In this document: positions 15,851 through 23,940 of the stretch, in pieces
How positions within the stretch are numbered: position 1 is the stretch's first letter
Layout of the letters: each line of letters opens with the position of its first letter
Source of the DNA: JACDAN01 sp035265935
GTDB taxonomy: Bacteria; Actinomycetota; Thermoleophilia; Gaiellales; Gaiellaceae
Direction: 5' to 3'
Assembly (NCBI GenBank): GCA_035265935.1
Contig: DATFOC010000037.1
Span: 1-55,224, forward strand
Length of the DNA: 55,224 nt
The notes under the pieces: model-generated
What the model saw: the letters and a program-made list of their open reading frames with translations, nothing else
What the model was told of the DNA's origin: nothing
The model's database searches: none
Made by a program: the position numbers and the translations under genes

Positions 15851-17032
15851 ATGGCGGACATCCGGCTCGAAGGCATCACGAAGGTCTTCCCCAGCGGCTT
15901 CTGCGCGATCCGCAGCCTGGACCTCGAGGTCGCCGACGGCGAGTTCCTTGTCCTCGTCGGCCCTTCCGGCTGCTCGAAGACGACTCTTTTGCGCACGATC
16001 GCGGGCCTGGAGGACGTGACGAACGGCCGGATCGAGATCGGCGGCAAGGATGTCACCGATGCGCCGCCACGCCGGCGCGACGTTGCAATGGTCTTCCAGA
16101 ACTACGCTCTCTACCCGCACATGAACGTGCGCAAGAACCTCGGCTACGGGCTCAAGGTGCGCCGGGTTCCCCGCGCAGAAGCCCGCCGCCGAGTGGAGGA
16201 AGTGGCATCGATGCTGGGGCTGGAGGAGCTCCTCGACCGACGTCCGGCCCAGCTCTCCGGCGGCCAGCGCCAGCGGGTCGCCATGGGCCGCGCGATCGTG
16301 CGCGAGCCGAGCGCCTTCCTGATGGACGAGCCGCTCTCCAATCTCGACGCGAAGCTCAGAGTGGGGGTTCGCGCCTCGCTCGCGGAGCTCCATCGGCGCC
16401 TCGGCGTCACGACCGTCTATGTCACGCACGACCAGACCGAGGCGATGACCCTCGGCCAGCGGGTGGCCGTGATGCGCGAGGGCCGGATCCTCCAGACCGA
16501 CAGGCCGCAGAAGCTCTACGAAGAGCCCAAGGATCTCTTCGTCGCCGCGTTCATCGGCTCGCCGGCCATGAACCTCGTCGAGGCGCGGATCGACGGCCGG
16601 GAGCTCGTCTTCGGTCAGTACCGCGTGCCACTGGACGCCGAGCGGCGTAGGCCGGCAGGCACGAGCCGCAACGTCGTCCTCGGTATCAGGCCGGAGAGCT
16701 TCGAAGACGCCTCGTTCGCGCCTCGGGAGCTGCCCACGATCGAGGTCGAGGTGGCCGTGCTCGAGGAGCTCGGCGCCGACGCGCACGTCTTCTTCCGCGT
16801 GGACGCGCCTCAGGTGACGGCCGAAGCGCTCGAGGGCAGGGAGGACGCCACCCTGATCGCCGACTCGACCGCGCTCTTCAGCGCCCGCGTCGATCCGCGC
16901 ACGCGCGCACGCGTGGGCGAGCGCGTGCTCCTTGCAGTCGATCCGTCACGCTTCCACTTCTTCGACTCGGAGACTGGTTCCAGCCTGCTGCTGGAGCCGC
17001 GGCACGCAGCGGTCGCCGTGGCCGGCGCATGA
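15851..17032 (+). CDS. sugar ABC transporter ATP-binding protein (MsmX/UgpC/MalK type)
   Basis: 393 residues. Walker A is GPSGCSKTT, with Ser where the family normally has Gly (GCGK[ST]T). Q-loop FQNYALYPHMNV, signature LSGGQRQRV, Walker B FLMDEPLSNLDAKLR and VTHDQTEAM are normal, and a C-terminal TOBE/OB regulatory domain follows (from ~240). It should energise the permease pair at 19211-21054. ATG 15851 follows the operator region. It overlaps the GntR gene by 4 bases (ATGA). Carriage next to the regulator suggests a dedicated rather than shared ATPase. Confidence 0.9.
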   Translation: MADIRLEGITKVFPSGFCAIRSLDLEVADGEFLVLVGPSGCSKTTLLRTIAGLEDVTNGRIEIGGKDVTDAPPRRRDVAMVFQNYALYPHMNVRKNLGYGLKVRRVPRAEARRRVEEVASMLGLEELLDRRPAQLSGGQRQRVAMGRAIVREPSAFLMDEPLSNLDAKLRVGVRASLAELHRRLGVTTVYVTHDQTEAMTLGQRVAVMREGRILQTDRPQKLYEEPKDLFVAAFIGSPAMNLVEARIDGRELVFGQYRVPLDAERRRPAGTSRNVVLGIRPESFEDASFAPRELPTIEVEVAVLEELGADAHVFFRVDAPQVTAEALEGREDATLIADSTALFSARVDPRTRARVGERVLLAVDPSRFHFFDSETGSSLLLEPRHAAVAVAGA

Positions 17033-17772
17033 CGAAGCAGGGCGAGGCCAGGGAGCGGGTCCTCGACCTGATCGAGCGCCTCGGGATCGGCGAGGCGATC
17101 CCCTCCGAGCGCCAGCTGAGCATCGACCTCGGGTTCTCCCGCCTCACGGTGCGTGCCGCGCTCGACGACCTCGTCCGGGAGGGGTATCTCGTGCGCCGCC
17201 GTGGCGCTGGAACATTCGTCAGCGAGCCGAAGATCGCCCAGGAGTTGACCATGACGTCCTTCACGGAGGACATGCGGCGCCGCGGGATGCAGCCCTCGAG
17301 CCGAACGGTCGACCTGGAGATTGTTCCGGCCGGCGCGCGCCTCGGACGGCTGCTGCATGTCTCGCCGTCCGAGCCGGTCGTCGTCGTGACTCGGCTCCGC
17401 TATGCGGACCGCGAGACGATGGCGATGGAGACCCTCCACGTCCGTGAGTCGCTCGTCCCAGGGCTGACCGCCGCCGATCTCGAGGAGCACTCGTTCTACG
17501 AGCTGCTGGAGGACCGGTTCGGAATCGTCGTCGTCGGCGGGAGCCAGGCGATCGAGCCGACGGTGACGAACGAGGACGAATCCTCCGCACTCGGCGTCCC
17601 GCTGCACTCGCCCGCGTTCCTCTTCGAGCGCACGACGCGCTCAGACGAGGGCGAGATCGTCGAGTACGTCCGCTCCATCTACCGGGGCGACCGCTACCGT
17701 CTCGTAAGCGATCTGACGCGACCCCAGCAGGGCCGACATAGCTCGGCGGGCCTCGCCGCCGCGGGGTCTTGA
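17029..17772 (+). CDS. GntR-family regulator with UTRA domain (DasR/NagR-like)
   Basis: 247 residues. The winged helix-turn-helix (~1-66) has IPSERQLSIDLGFSRLTVRA and a wing ending RRRGAGTFVSEP; the rest is a UTRA effector domain (QELTMTSFTEDMRRRGM through YRGDRYR). HutC-subfamily members of this type (DasR, NagR) bind glucosamine-6-P or GlcNAc-6-P. The island produces and consumes those compounds, and TGGT-N4-ACCA sites flank it, so this is the probable local repressor. The start overlaps the ATPase stop. Confidence 0.9.
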   Translation: MTKQGEARERVLDLIERLGIGEAIPSERQLSIDLGFSRLTVRAALDDLVREGYLVRRRGAGTFVSEPKIAQELTMTSFTEDMRRRGMQPSSRTVDLEIVPAGARLGRLLHVSPSEPVVVVTRLRYADRETMAMETLHVRESLVPGLTAADLEEHSFYELLEDRFGIVVVGGSQAIEPTVTNEDESSALGVPLHSPAFLFERTTRSDEGEIVEYVRSIYRGDRYRLVSDLTRPQQGRHSSAGLAAAGS

Positions 17773-17782
17773 CAAGCAGATG

Positions 17783-17832
17783 TGGTTTATGCCAGTCTCC
17801 CGACTGTGGCCAAGTGGTATAAACCAATTGGC
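17783..17832 (+). promoter_or_regulatory. paired GntR operators upstream of the solute-binding protein gene
   Basis: TGGTTTATGCCA (17783-17794) and TGGTATAAACCA (17815-17826) have centres 32 bp apart, about three helical turns. The second is the core of a 24-bp near-perfect palindrome, GCCAAGTGGT-ATAA-ACCAATTGGC (17809-17832), with a single mismatched pair in the arms. TATAAA within it (17818-17823) may be the -10 box, and TTGACA at 17769-17774 is a good -35 for an alternative promoter. The leader to ATG 17913 is about 85 nt. Confidence 0.65.
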
Positions 17833-17912
17833 GGCCCGTCGATCATGACCCGTCCGGCCACGGATCAGGCGAATCGGGTTCTCGGCCGCCGCATCGCTCT
17901 GGGGGTATCTCT

Positions 17913-19214
17913 ATGAGACGACGCTACATCGGAGCCCTCGCGCTCGTTGCGGCACTGACCGTTTCGGCCATCACTGCCGCCGCCGGCTCGACGAGCCCCG
18001 ATCGCCAGAACGCGACCAAGATCGTGATCTGGCTTCAGAACGACGCCGAATCGAACTGGGCTTCGGTCGTCGCGGCGACGAACCAGGCCTTCAAGGCCCG
18101 CCACAGCGACGTCGAGGTGGACGTTCAGTACCAGACGTGGGGCGACCACCTCACGAAGTTCGACGCGGCGCTCGCCGGCGGAACGGCTCCGGACGTGATC
18201 GAGCTCGGGAACACCGAGACGACCCGCTACATGGCCGCCCGCCTGCTTCAGGACTTGACGACGGCGAGAGGCAGCTTCCCGAACTCGCGCACCTGGCTCG
18301 GCGCGCTCACGGACTCCTGCACGTACAGGGGCCGGCTCTACTGCGTGCCGTACTACGCCGGTGCCCGTGCCGTCATCTACCGGAAGGATCAGTACAAGGC
18401 GGCAGGCATCAAGTCGGCACCGAAGAGCCTCGCCGCGTTCCGGGCAGCCGGCAACAAGCTAATGAAGAAGTACGGGAAGCAGCGGAACTACTCGGCGCTG
18501 TACTTCCCGGGCCGCTACGTCTGGGCCAGCCTGTCCTTCGTCTACGACTACGGCGGGAAGATCGCTGAGCTCCGCAGCGGCCGCTGGGTGGGGACTCTGA
18601 ACTCCCCGAAGGCGATCCAGGGCCTCAAGGCGCTGAAGGCGACTGTCGGCCCGCTCTCCCGTGCGAACAAGACCGGTGACGAGGCCAACCCGCAGCAGGC
18701 GCTCGTCTTCTCGAAGGGCCGTGTCGGCTCGTTCATCGGCAACGGCTGGGAGTGGCCCTACGCGCTCGACAAGAAGGTCGGGAACCCGTCCCTCGCCAAC
18801 AAGATGGGCGCCTACGCGATGCCGAGCCACATCAAGGGCAAGTTCATGCCGGCCTTCCTCGGCGGTTCCGACCTCGCCGTGCCGATCACGAGCCGGAACA
18901 AGTCGCTCGCCTACGACTGGATCCGGACGTTCACCAACAACGCGCAGATGCGGCAGCTGGCAACTGTCGGAAAGGTCATCCCGAACACAACCACCCTGAC
19001 CTCCATCCACGCACGGAACCCACAGCTGGCTCCGTTCGCCGCCGCGTCGAAGTCCAGCTACTTCGTCCCGACCGCACCCAACTGGGTCCAGGTTGAGAAC
19101 GCTCGCACGTTGCAGACGATGCTCCAGTCCATCTTCACCGGACGCTCGAGCGTCGAGGCGGCTGCGACCCGCGCGAGCAGCCAAATCACCAACATCCTCA
19201 ACCGGAGGACGTGA
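17913..19214 (+). CDS. extracellular solute-binding protein, family 1 (amino-sugar/chitobiose type)
   Basis: 433 residues. An N-terminal signal (MRRRYIGALALVAALTV...) ends near AAAGSTS without a lipobox Cys, so it is either released or held by the uncleaved helix. The mature part has the family-1 pattern: KIVIWLQND, a long VDVQYQTWGDHLTKFDAALAG region, GTAPDVIELGNTE and VPYYAGARAVIYRKD. Maltose- and chitobiose-binding relatives (NgcE-like) share it. Context (NagZ, NagA, MurQ) suggests GlcNAc-, chitobiose- or MurNAc-containing ligands. First gene after the paired operators; its end overlaps the permease gene by 4 bases. Confidence 0.9.
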   Translation: MRRRYIGALALVAALTVSAITAAAGSTSPDRQNATKIVIWLQNDAESNWASVVAATNQAFKARHSDVEVDVQYQTWGDHLTKFDAALAGGTAPDVIELGNTETTRYMAARLLQDLTTARGSFPNSRTWLGALTDSCTYRGRLYCVPYYAGARAVIYRKDQYKAAGIKSAPKSLAAFRAAGNKLMKKYGKQRNYSALYFPGRYVWASLSFVYDYGGKIAELRSGRWVGTLNSPKAIQGLKALKATVGPLSRANKTGDEANPQQALVFSKGRVGSFIGNGWEWPYALDKKVGNPSLANKMGAYAMPSHIKGKFMPAFLGGSDLAVPITSRNKSLAYDWIRTFTNNAQMRQLATVGKVIPNTTTLTSIHARNPQLAPFAAASKSSYFVPTAPNWVQVENARTLQTMLQSIFTGRSSVEAAATRASSQITNILNRRT

Positions 19215-20200
19215 GCACCGGGCCGGGAGGCGAAACGGGCTTCCCGGCCCTCACGGCCGCCGCCGCCGAGGCTGCGATTCCTCGGCGGCGGCGCCGTGTC
19301 ACGCGCCATGCAGTCGCCCGGACGCTCGCCCCGTACGCGCTGATCGCCCCGACCGCGCTCGCGATTGGCGCCGTTCTCGGCTATCCGCTCTACCTCCTCG
19401 GCCGGCTCTCGCTCCAGCAGTTCGGCCTGGCGGAGCTGATCCTCCAGGAAGGGCCGTGGATCGGCTTCGACAACTACACGCGACTCTTCCACGACCGGCA
19501 GTTCTGGACCGTCCTGCTGCGGACGTTCGTCTTCACGTTCGTGAACGTCGGCCTGACGATGGTGCTCGGGACGCTGATCGCACTCCTGCTGACCCGACTC
19601 GGCTCCTTCATGCGGCTGCTGCTGACGACGGGCCTCGTGCTCGTCTGGGCAACACCGGTCGTCGTCGCCGTGAACATCTTCCGCTGGATGGTGGACTTCG
19701 AGTTCGGCGTCCTGAACTGGACTCTGACCGAGCTGCATCTCGGCGACTTCCTGAACAAGGACTGGTTCGCCGACCCGACGACGGGCTTCGCCGTCATCAC
19801 GGCGCTCATCGTCTGGGGCGCGATCCCGTTCGTGACGATCATGCTCTACGCCGGCTTCTCGCAGGTACCGGAGGAGCTCGTGGAAGCCGCGTCGATCGAC
19901 GGCGCGAACGGTTGGCGCGTGTTCCGCGACATCACGTTCCCACTCCTGAAGCCGCTCTTCGTGATCCTGATCACCCTGTCGATCATCTGGGACTTCCAGG
20001 TCTTCAACCAGATCTGGCTGATCCGGGACGGCGAGCCCGAGGAGGACTACTGGCTCATGAGCGTCTACTCGTTCGTGGAGGCGTTCCGCCTCGGTGAGTA
20101 CGGCTTCGGCGCCGCCATCGCCGTCGTGATGGTCGGGGTCATGTTCGCCGCCACCTTCGTCTACATCCGCCAGATGATCCGGATCGGGGAGACGCGGTGA
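19211..20200 (+). CDS. sugar ABC transporter permease (MalF/UgpA type)
   Basis: 329 residues with six predicted helices after a basic cytoplasmic N-terminus rich in Arg (RRRRRVTRH). The EAA loop that docks the ATPase reads VEAASIDGANGWRVFRDITF. GTG 19211 overlaps the binding-protein stop (GTGA). It pairs with the next permease to form the import channel. Confidence 0.92.
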   Translation: MSTGPGGETGFPALTAAAAEAAIPRRRRRVTRHAVARTLAPYALIAPTALAIGAVLGYPLYLLGRLSLQQFGLAELILQEGPWIGFDNYTRLFHDRQFWTVLLRTFVFTFVNVGLTMVLGTLIALLLTRLGSFMRLLLTTGLVLVWATPVVVAVNIFRWMVDFEFGVLNWTLTELHLGDFLNKDWFADPTTGFAVITALIVWGAIPFVTIMLYAGFSQVPEELVEAASIDGANGWRVFRDITFPLLKPLFVILITLSIIWDFQVFNQIWLIRDGEPEEDYWLMSVYSFVEAFRLGEYGFGAAIAVVMVGVMFAATFVYIRQMIRIGETR

Positions 20201-21054
20201 GCGCCATCCTGCCCCGCCGGCGCAGCCGTCGCAGGATCGCGGGCCGTGTCGGCTGGAACGCCCTCGGGCTCCTGGTCTTCGCGGTGATGGTCTTCCCGGT
20301 CTACTGGATGATCTCGACCTCGTTCAAGACGGGCCAGAACATCCTCAGGGACACGCCGCAGTGGTTCCCGTCACCGGCCACGCTCGCGAACTACCGGGAT
20401 GCGATGGACCGGCCGTACTTCTGGGACAACGTCAAGAACAGCGTGATCATCGTCTGCTGCGTGGTCGGGATCTCGCTCGTGCTGGCTTTCCTGGCGGCGC
20501 TCGCGCTGGCGAAGTTCAGCTTCTACGGCCGAGGCGCGTTCATCGTCCTGATCATCGCCGTCCAGATGGTGCCGCTGAACGCGCTGATCATCCCGCTCTA
20601 CATCTCGCTCAGCCGCGCCGACCAGCTGAACAAGCTCAGCGGTGTGATCGTCACCTACCTGACGTTCGTCCTGCCATTCACCGTTTGGACGCTGCGGGGC
20701 TTCGTTATGGGTGTGCCGCGCGAGCTGGAGGAGGCCGCGATGGTCGACGGGAGCACGCGCTTGGGCGCCTTCACGCGGATCCTGCTACCGCTGGTCGCTC
20801 CTGGTCTGGTCGCCACTTCGATCTTCGCCTTCATCCAGGCGTGGAACGAGTTCCTGATCGCCTACGTGTTCCTCAACGATCAGGAGAAGCAGACGCTGAC
20901 AGTCTGGCTCGCGTCGTTCACGACCTCCCGCGGAACCGACTGGGGCCCGCTGATGGCCGGCGCCACGCTGACCGCGCTGCCCGTCGTCGTGTTCTTCGTC
21001 CTCGTGCACCGGAAGATCGCCTTCGGCCTCACCGCGGGCGCCGTGCGCGGGTGA
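20197..21054 (+). CDS. sugar ABC transporter permease (MalG/UgpE type)
   Basis: 285 residues, six helices, opening with FPVYWMISTSFKT as in MalG-type subunits; the EAA loop is LEEAAMVDGSTRLGAFTRI. It overlaps both neighbours by 4 bases (GTGA at each side), so transporter and hexosaminidase are made from one coupled message. Confidence 0.92.
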   Translation: MSAILPRRRSRRRIAGRVGWNALGLLVFAVMVFPVYWMISTSFKTGQNILRDTPQWFPSPATLANYRDAMDRPYFWDNVKNSVIIVCCVVGISLVLAFLAALALAKFSFYGRGAFIVLIIAVQMVPLNALIIPLYISLSRADQLNKLSGVIVTYLTFVLPFTVWTLRGFVMGVPRELEEAAMVDGSTRLGAFTRILLPLVAPGLVATSIFAFIQAWNEFLIAYVFLNDQEKQTLTVWLASFTTSRGTDWGPLMAGATLTALPVVVFFVLVHRKIAFGLTAGAVRG

Positions 21055-22463
21055 GCGACGAGCTCGAGCGGCTTGCCGCACGCTGCCTGCTCGTCGGGTT
21101 CGAGGGCGCCGCCGTCCCGTCCTGGCTGCGTGCCTGGCTCGACGGAGGGCTCGGCGGGGTCTGCCTGTTCGCGTGGAACGTCGAGAGCCGCGAGCAGGTC
21201 GCAAAGCTGACTGCCGAGCTGCGCGAAGAGCGGCCTGACCTCCTTGTGGCGATCGACGAGGAGGGCGGCGATGTCACTCGACTGGACGCCTCCAGCGGGA
21301 GCCGCTATCCGGGCAACCACGCTCTCGGCGCGGTCGACGACGTCGAGCTCACGGCTCACGTGGCCACCGCGATCGGCACGGAGCTGGCTGCCGCGGGTGT
21401 GAACGTCGAGCTCGCTCCCGTCGCGGACGTGAATACGAACCCGGACAACCCCATCGTGGGCGTCCGCTCGTTCGGAAGCGATCCCGAGCTCGTCGCCCGC
21501 CACGTCGCCGCGTTCGTGGGCGGGCTCCAGAGTGCCGGAGTCGCCGCCTGCGCGAAGCACTTCCCGGGTCACGGCGACACAGAGGAGGACTCGCACCTCG
21601 GACTCCCGACCGTCGAGCGCGACGACGAGACGATGGCCGCGATGCTGCTGCCGTTTCGCGCGGCCGTCAGCGCGGGAGTGCGTGCGGTGATGACCGCCCA
21701 CATTCGCGTGATCGGGCTCGACGAGGCGCCGGGCACCCTCAGCCGGGCGGTGATCACGGATCTCCTCCGGCGCGAGCTCGGTTTCGACGGCGTCGTCGTC
21801 ACCGACGCCCTCGAGATGCGAGCGGTCAGCGGCTCGGTCGGGGAGAAGGAAGGAGCCGTCCTTGCTCTGGAGGCCGGCGCGGACCTGCTGTGCCTCGGCC
21901 ACGATCTTCGCCCCGAATGCGTCCACGCGAGGGTCGTGGAGGGCGTCCGCTCCGGGCGGCTGTCCGAGGAGCGGCTGCATGAGGCGGCGGGTCGAGTCGA
22001 GGGTCTCTCGCGAATGGCCGAGCCGGCCGGCAACGGCGGGGTCCTGCCGATCGTCGGCCTACAGGCGGCCAGGCGCGCCCTGCTGACAGACGGAGACGTG
22101 GGCCTGAAGCGGCGCGCGCTCGTGGTCGAGCTCTTGCCCGAGCCGTCGATCGCCGCGGGGCCCGCCGACCACGGGCTCGCCGACCTGCTCGGCGCGGAGG
22201 TCGTGCGGCTCGGGGCGGACGAGGATGTCTCCGCGTTTGCGGCCGCGCACCAGGAGAACCAGCTCGTGGTCGTCGTGCAGGACGCGCACCGTCATCCGTG
22301 GCAGCAGGACGTAGCCCGGACGATCCTCGACCGGGCCGAGGACGCAGTCCTCGTCGAAATCGGCCTTCACGTCTGGCAACCCGACGGGGTGAGCTACCTC
22401 GCGACCCGGGGACGCGGTCGCGTGAACCTCGAAGCGGCGGCCGAGCTCCTGCAGCCGCGCTAG
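21051..22463 (+). CDS. nagZ: glycoside hydrolase family 3 beta-N-acetylhexosaminidase (NagZ-like)
   Basis: 470 residues. The N-terminal barrel has the NagZ hallmark KHFPGHGDTEEDSH (169-182), with the Asp180/His182 dyad, and the nucleophile Asp252 in VVVTDALEM. A C-terminal ~150-residue domain (from ~320) resembles the second GH3 domain, making it longer than the one-domain E. coli enzyme and closer to Bacillus NagZ. There is no signal peptide, so it should act in the cytoplasm on imported GlcNAc-MurNAc, muropeptides or chitobiose and feed NagA and MurQ. GTG 21051 overlaps the permease stop; upstream open frame is antisense noise. Confidence 0.9.
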   Translation: MSDELERLAARCLLVGFEGAAVPSWLRAWLDGGLGGVCLFAWNVESREQVAKLTAELREERPDLLVAIDEEGGDVTRLDASSGSRYPGNHALGAVDDVELTAHVATAIGTELAAAGVNVELAPVADVNTNPDNPIVGVRSFGSDPELVARHVAAFVGGLQSAGVAACAKHFPGHGDTEEDSHLGLPTVERDDETMAAMLLPFRAAVSAGVRAVMTAHIRVIGLDEAPGTLSRAVITDLLRRELGFDGVVVTDALEMRAVSGSVGEKEGAVLALEAGADLLCLGHDLRPECVHARVVEGVRSGRLSEERLHEAAGRVEGLSRMAEPAGNGGVLPIVGLQAARRALLTDGDVGLKRRALVVELLPEPSIAAGPADHGLADLLGAEVVRLGADEDVSAFAAAHQENQLVVVVQDAHRHPWQQDVARTILDRAEDAVLVEIGLHVWQPDGVSYLATRGRGRVNLEAAAELLQPR

Positions 22464-22470
22464 ATGCGCC

Positions 22471-22830
22471 TCATCGCGTGATGGTCTTGAGGTAGGCGAG
22501 GACGTCGCTCAGGTCCTGGCCCGAGACGAGGTCGGCCGGCATGATCCCGCTGCCGTTTTCGATCGTCGCCTGGGCATCCTCTCGGGCGACTCCGCTTCCG
22601 GCCAGCGTCGGGCCAACGCCTCCGCCGGCGCCGCCCTCTCCGTGGCAGCTGGCGCAGTTCTCGGCGAACAGCGTTTCCCCACGAGCAGCGTCGCCCGCGA
22701 CGGGTGCAGCGGACGGAGCAGAAGCAGCCTCGTCCTGTGCCGGATGGAGCTCGGCGAGCGCGTAGACGCTCGCCGTGACGCCGGCGAGCAGGATCGCCGG
22801 GACGACGATCAGGCGAGTACGCCTCGACAT
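22471..22830 (-). CDS. membrane-anchored mono-heme cytochrome c
   Basis: 119 residues: an N-terminal helix (~6-26) followed by an Ala/Pro-rich linker and a class I cytochrome c domain with CASCH (59-63) and axial Met97 in SGIMPADL. It is exported and carries electrons outside the membrane. ATG 22830 has no Shine-Dalgarno, but TACGAT ends 6 nt upstream on the same strand. It is divergent from the DUF6529 gene by 25 bp, and the two probably work together. Confidence 0.88.
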   Translation of the reverse strand: MSRRTRLIVVPAILLAGVTASVYALAELHPAQDEAASAPSAAPVAGDAARGETLFAENCASCHGEGGAGGGVGPTLAGSGVAREDAQATIENGSGIMPADLVSGQDLSDVLAYLKTITR

Positions 22831-22855
22831 GCGGCGATCGTAATAAGGTCGGGCA
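22831..22855. promoter_or_regulatory. back-to-back leaderless promoters
   Basis: Only 25 bp separate two divergent starts. Leftward: TACGAT (22837-22842, minus strand) ends 6 nt before ATG 22830. Rightward: TAAGGT (22844-22849) ends 6 nt before GTG 22856. The two -10 boxes are 1 bp apart, so any -35 element would lie inside the opposite coding sequence and the promoters must compete. Confidence 0.6.
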
Positions 22856-23329
22856 GTGCCGGTCGGGAGTCTCGAGTCCACCTACACGGACCTCGTCACC
22901 TCGGTGTTCTCGACGCCGATCGCGTTCAAGGCCTGGTTTGCGACCGCCGCCGCGATCCTGGCGATCGTCCAGGTGCTGACGGGCGCGCGCATCTTCGGGA
23001 AGCTGCAGCGGTTCGTCCCGGTCGCACCGCCGAAGGTGAACCGGATCCACCGCTGGTCCGGGCGCCTGGCGGTCCTCGCCACGATCCCAGTGGCGTTCCA
23101 CTGCATCTTCATCCTCGGCTTCCAGACGACCGACGCTCGTGTCTTCGCGCACTCGCTGCTCGGGTCGTTCGTCTACGGGGTCCTGGCGGTGAAGCTCTGG
23201 TACGTCCACGACCGCGACCACCCTCGCTGGCTCGTCCCGCTCGCGGGCGGGACGCTGTTCACGATCCTCGTGGCACTCTGGAGCACGTCGAGTCTCTGGT
23301 ACTTCACCGAGGTTCAGTTCGGGTTTTAG
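22856..23329 (+). CDS. four-helix membrane protein, DUF6529 family (possible b-type heme protein)
   Basis: 157 residues with four predicted membrane helices. Conserved histidines fall at helix ends: IHRWSGRLA, VAFHCIF, FAHSLLGSF and WYVHDRDH, which resembles heme-ligand spacing in cytochrome b561-like proteins. I place it in DUF6529. With the divergent cytochrome c it could form a small membrane electron-transfer unit. GTG start with TAAGGT 6 nt upstream. Heme binding is inference. Confidence 0.65.
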   Translation: MPVGSLESTYTDLVTSVFSTPIAFKAWFATAAAILAIVQVLTGARIFGKLQRFVPVAPPKVNRIHRWSGRLAVLATIPVAFHCIFILGFQTTDARVFAHSLLGSFVYGVLAVKLWYVHDRDHPRWLVPLAGGTLFTILVALWSTSSLWYFTEVQFGF

Positions 23330-23913
23330 AGCGGAGCCGTCAGGTAGCGCTGGATCGTCGGTGCGATCGTGTCGACGAGACGTTCCTCTTCGAGCGACGC
23401 GAGCGGCTCGATCAGCACGATGTGCCGCGCCATCACGACGCCGACGATCTGAGAGCCCGCCAGGCTCGCGCGTAGCGGCGCCTCGTCCATCCCGAGTTGC
23501 TCGGCCAGCGGGCGGAAGATGCGCGTGCTCAGGATCTCGCGGAAGACCCTTGTCGCCTCGGGCTCGGTCACCGCCGACCGGATCAGCCCGATCCAGCGAG
23601 CGCGTGCCTCCTCGTCGGCGAGCACGGAGAGGATGAAGCGGAGCACGCGCTCTCCCACCTCCGAGCGCGGCCCTCTCGCGAGCTGCGCGATCAGCTCCTC
23701 GGGAGGAAAGGGCAGCTGAACGGCCTCGATGAACAGTCGCTGCTTGGAGCCGAAGTGGTGGATGACGAGCGCCGGATCGACGCCCGCCTCTGCGGCAATC
23801 GACCGGATGGTCGCGCGGTCGAAGCCGAGCTCCGCGAACTGGCGGGTGGCCGCCGCGCGGATCGTCTCCGGAGTCTGGGTCGGGCCGCGGCGTCGTCCTC
23901 GTTTGACAGCCAT
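23326..23913 (-). CDS. TetR-family transcriptional regulator
   Basis: 195 residues. The N-terminal helix-turn-helix reads TRQFAELGFDRATIRSIA and AGVDPALVIHHFGSKQRLF; the C-terminal ligand domain follows a TetR_C_17-like pattern (LSVLADEEARARWIGLIRSA). It is divergent from an ABC exporter 24 bp away and very likely represses it. ATG 23913 lies inside a palindrome whose other arm holds the exporter's ATG. The stop overlaps the DUF6529 stop by 4 bp. Confidence 0.9.
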   Translation of the reverse strand: MAVKRGRRRGPTQTPETIRAAATRQFAELGFDRATIRSIAAEAGVDPALVIHHFGSKQRLFIEAVQLPFPPEELIAQLARGPRSEVGERVLRFILSVLADEEARARWIGLIRSAVTEPEATRVFREILSTRIFRPLAEQLGMDEAPLRASLAGSQIVGVVMARHIVLIEPLASLEEERLVDTIAPTIQRYLTAPL

Positions 23914-23940
23914 GCGTGCAGTAGTATATTTCAACGCATG
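23911..23940. promoter_or_regulatory. TetR operator candidate spanning both divergent start codons
   Basis: CATGCGT (23911-23917) and ACGCATG (23934-23940) are perfect inverted repeats 16 bp apart, and each arm contains one of the two ATG codons. The AT-rich centre holds TATATT (23925-23930), 7 nt before ATG 23938, and overlapping -10-like sequence for the regulator. One bound dimer could block both promoters. Confidence 0.55.
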
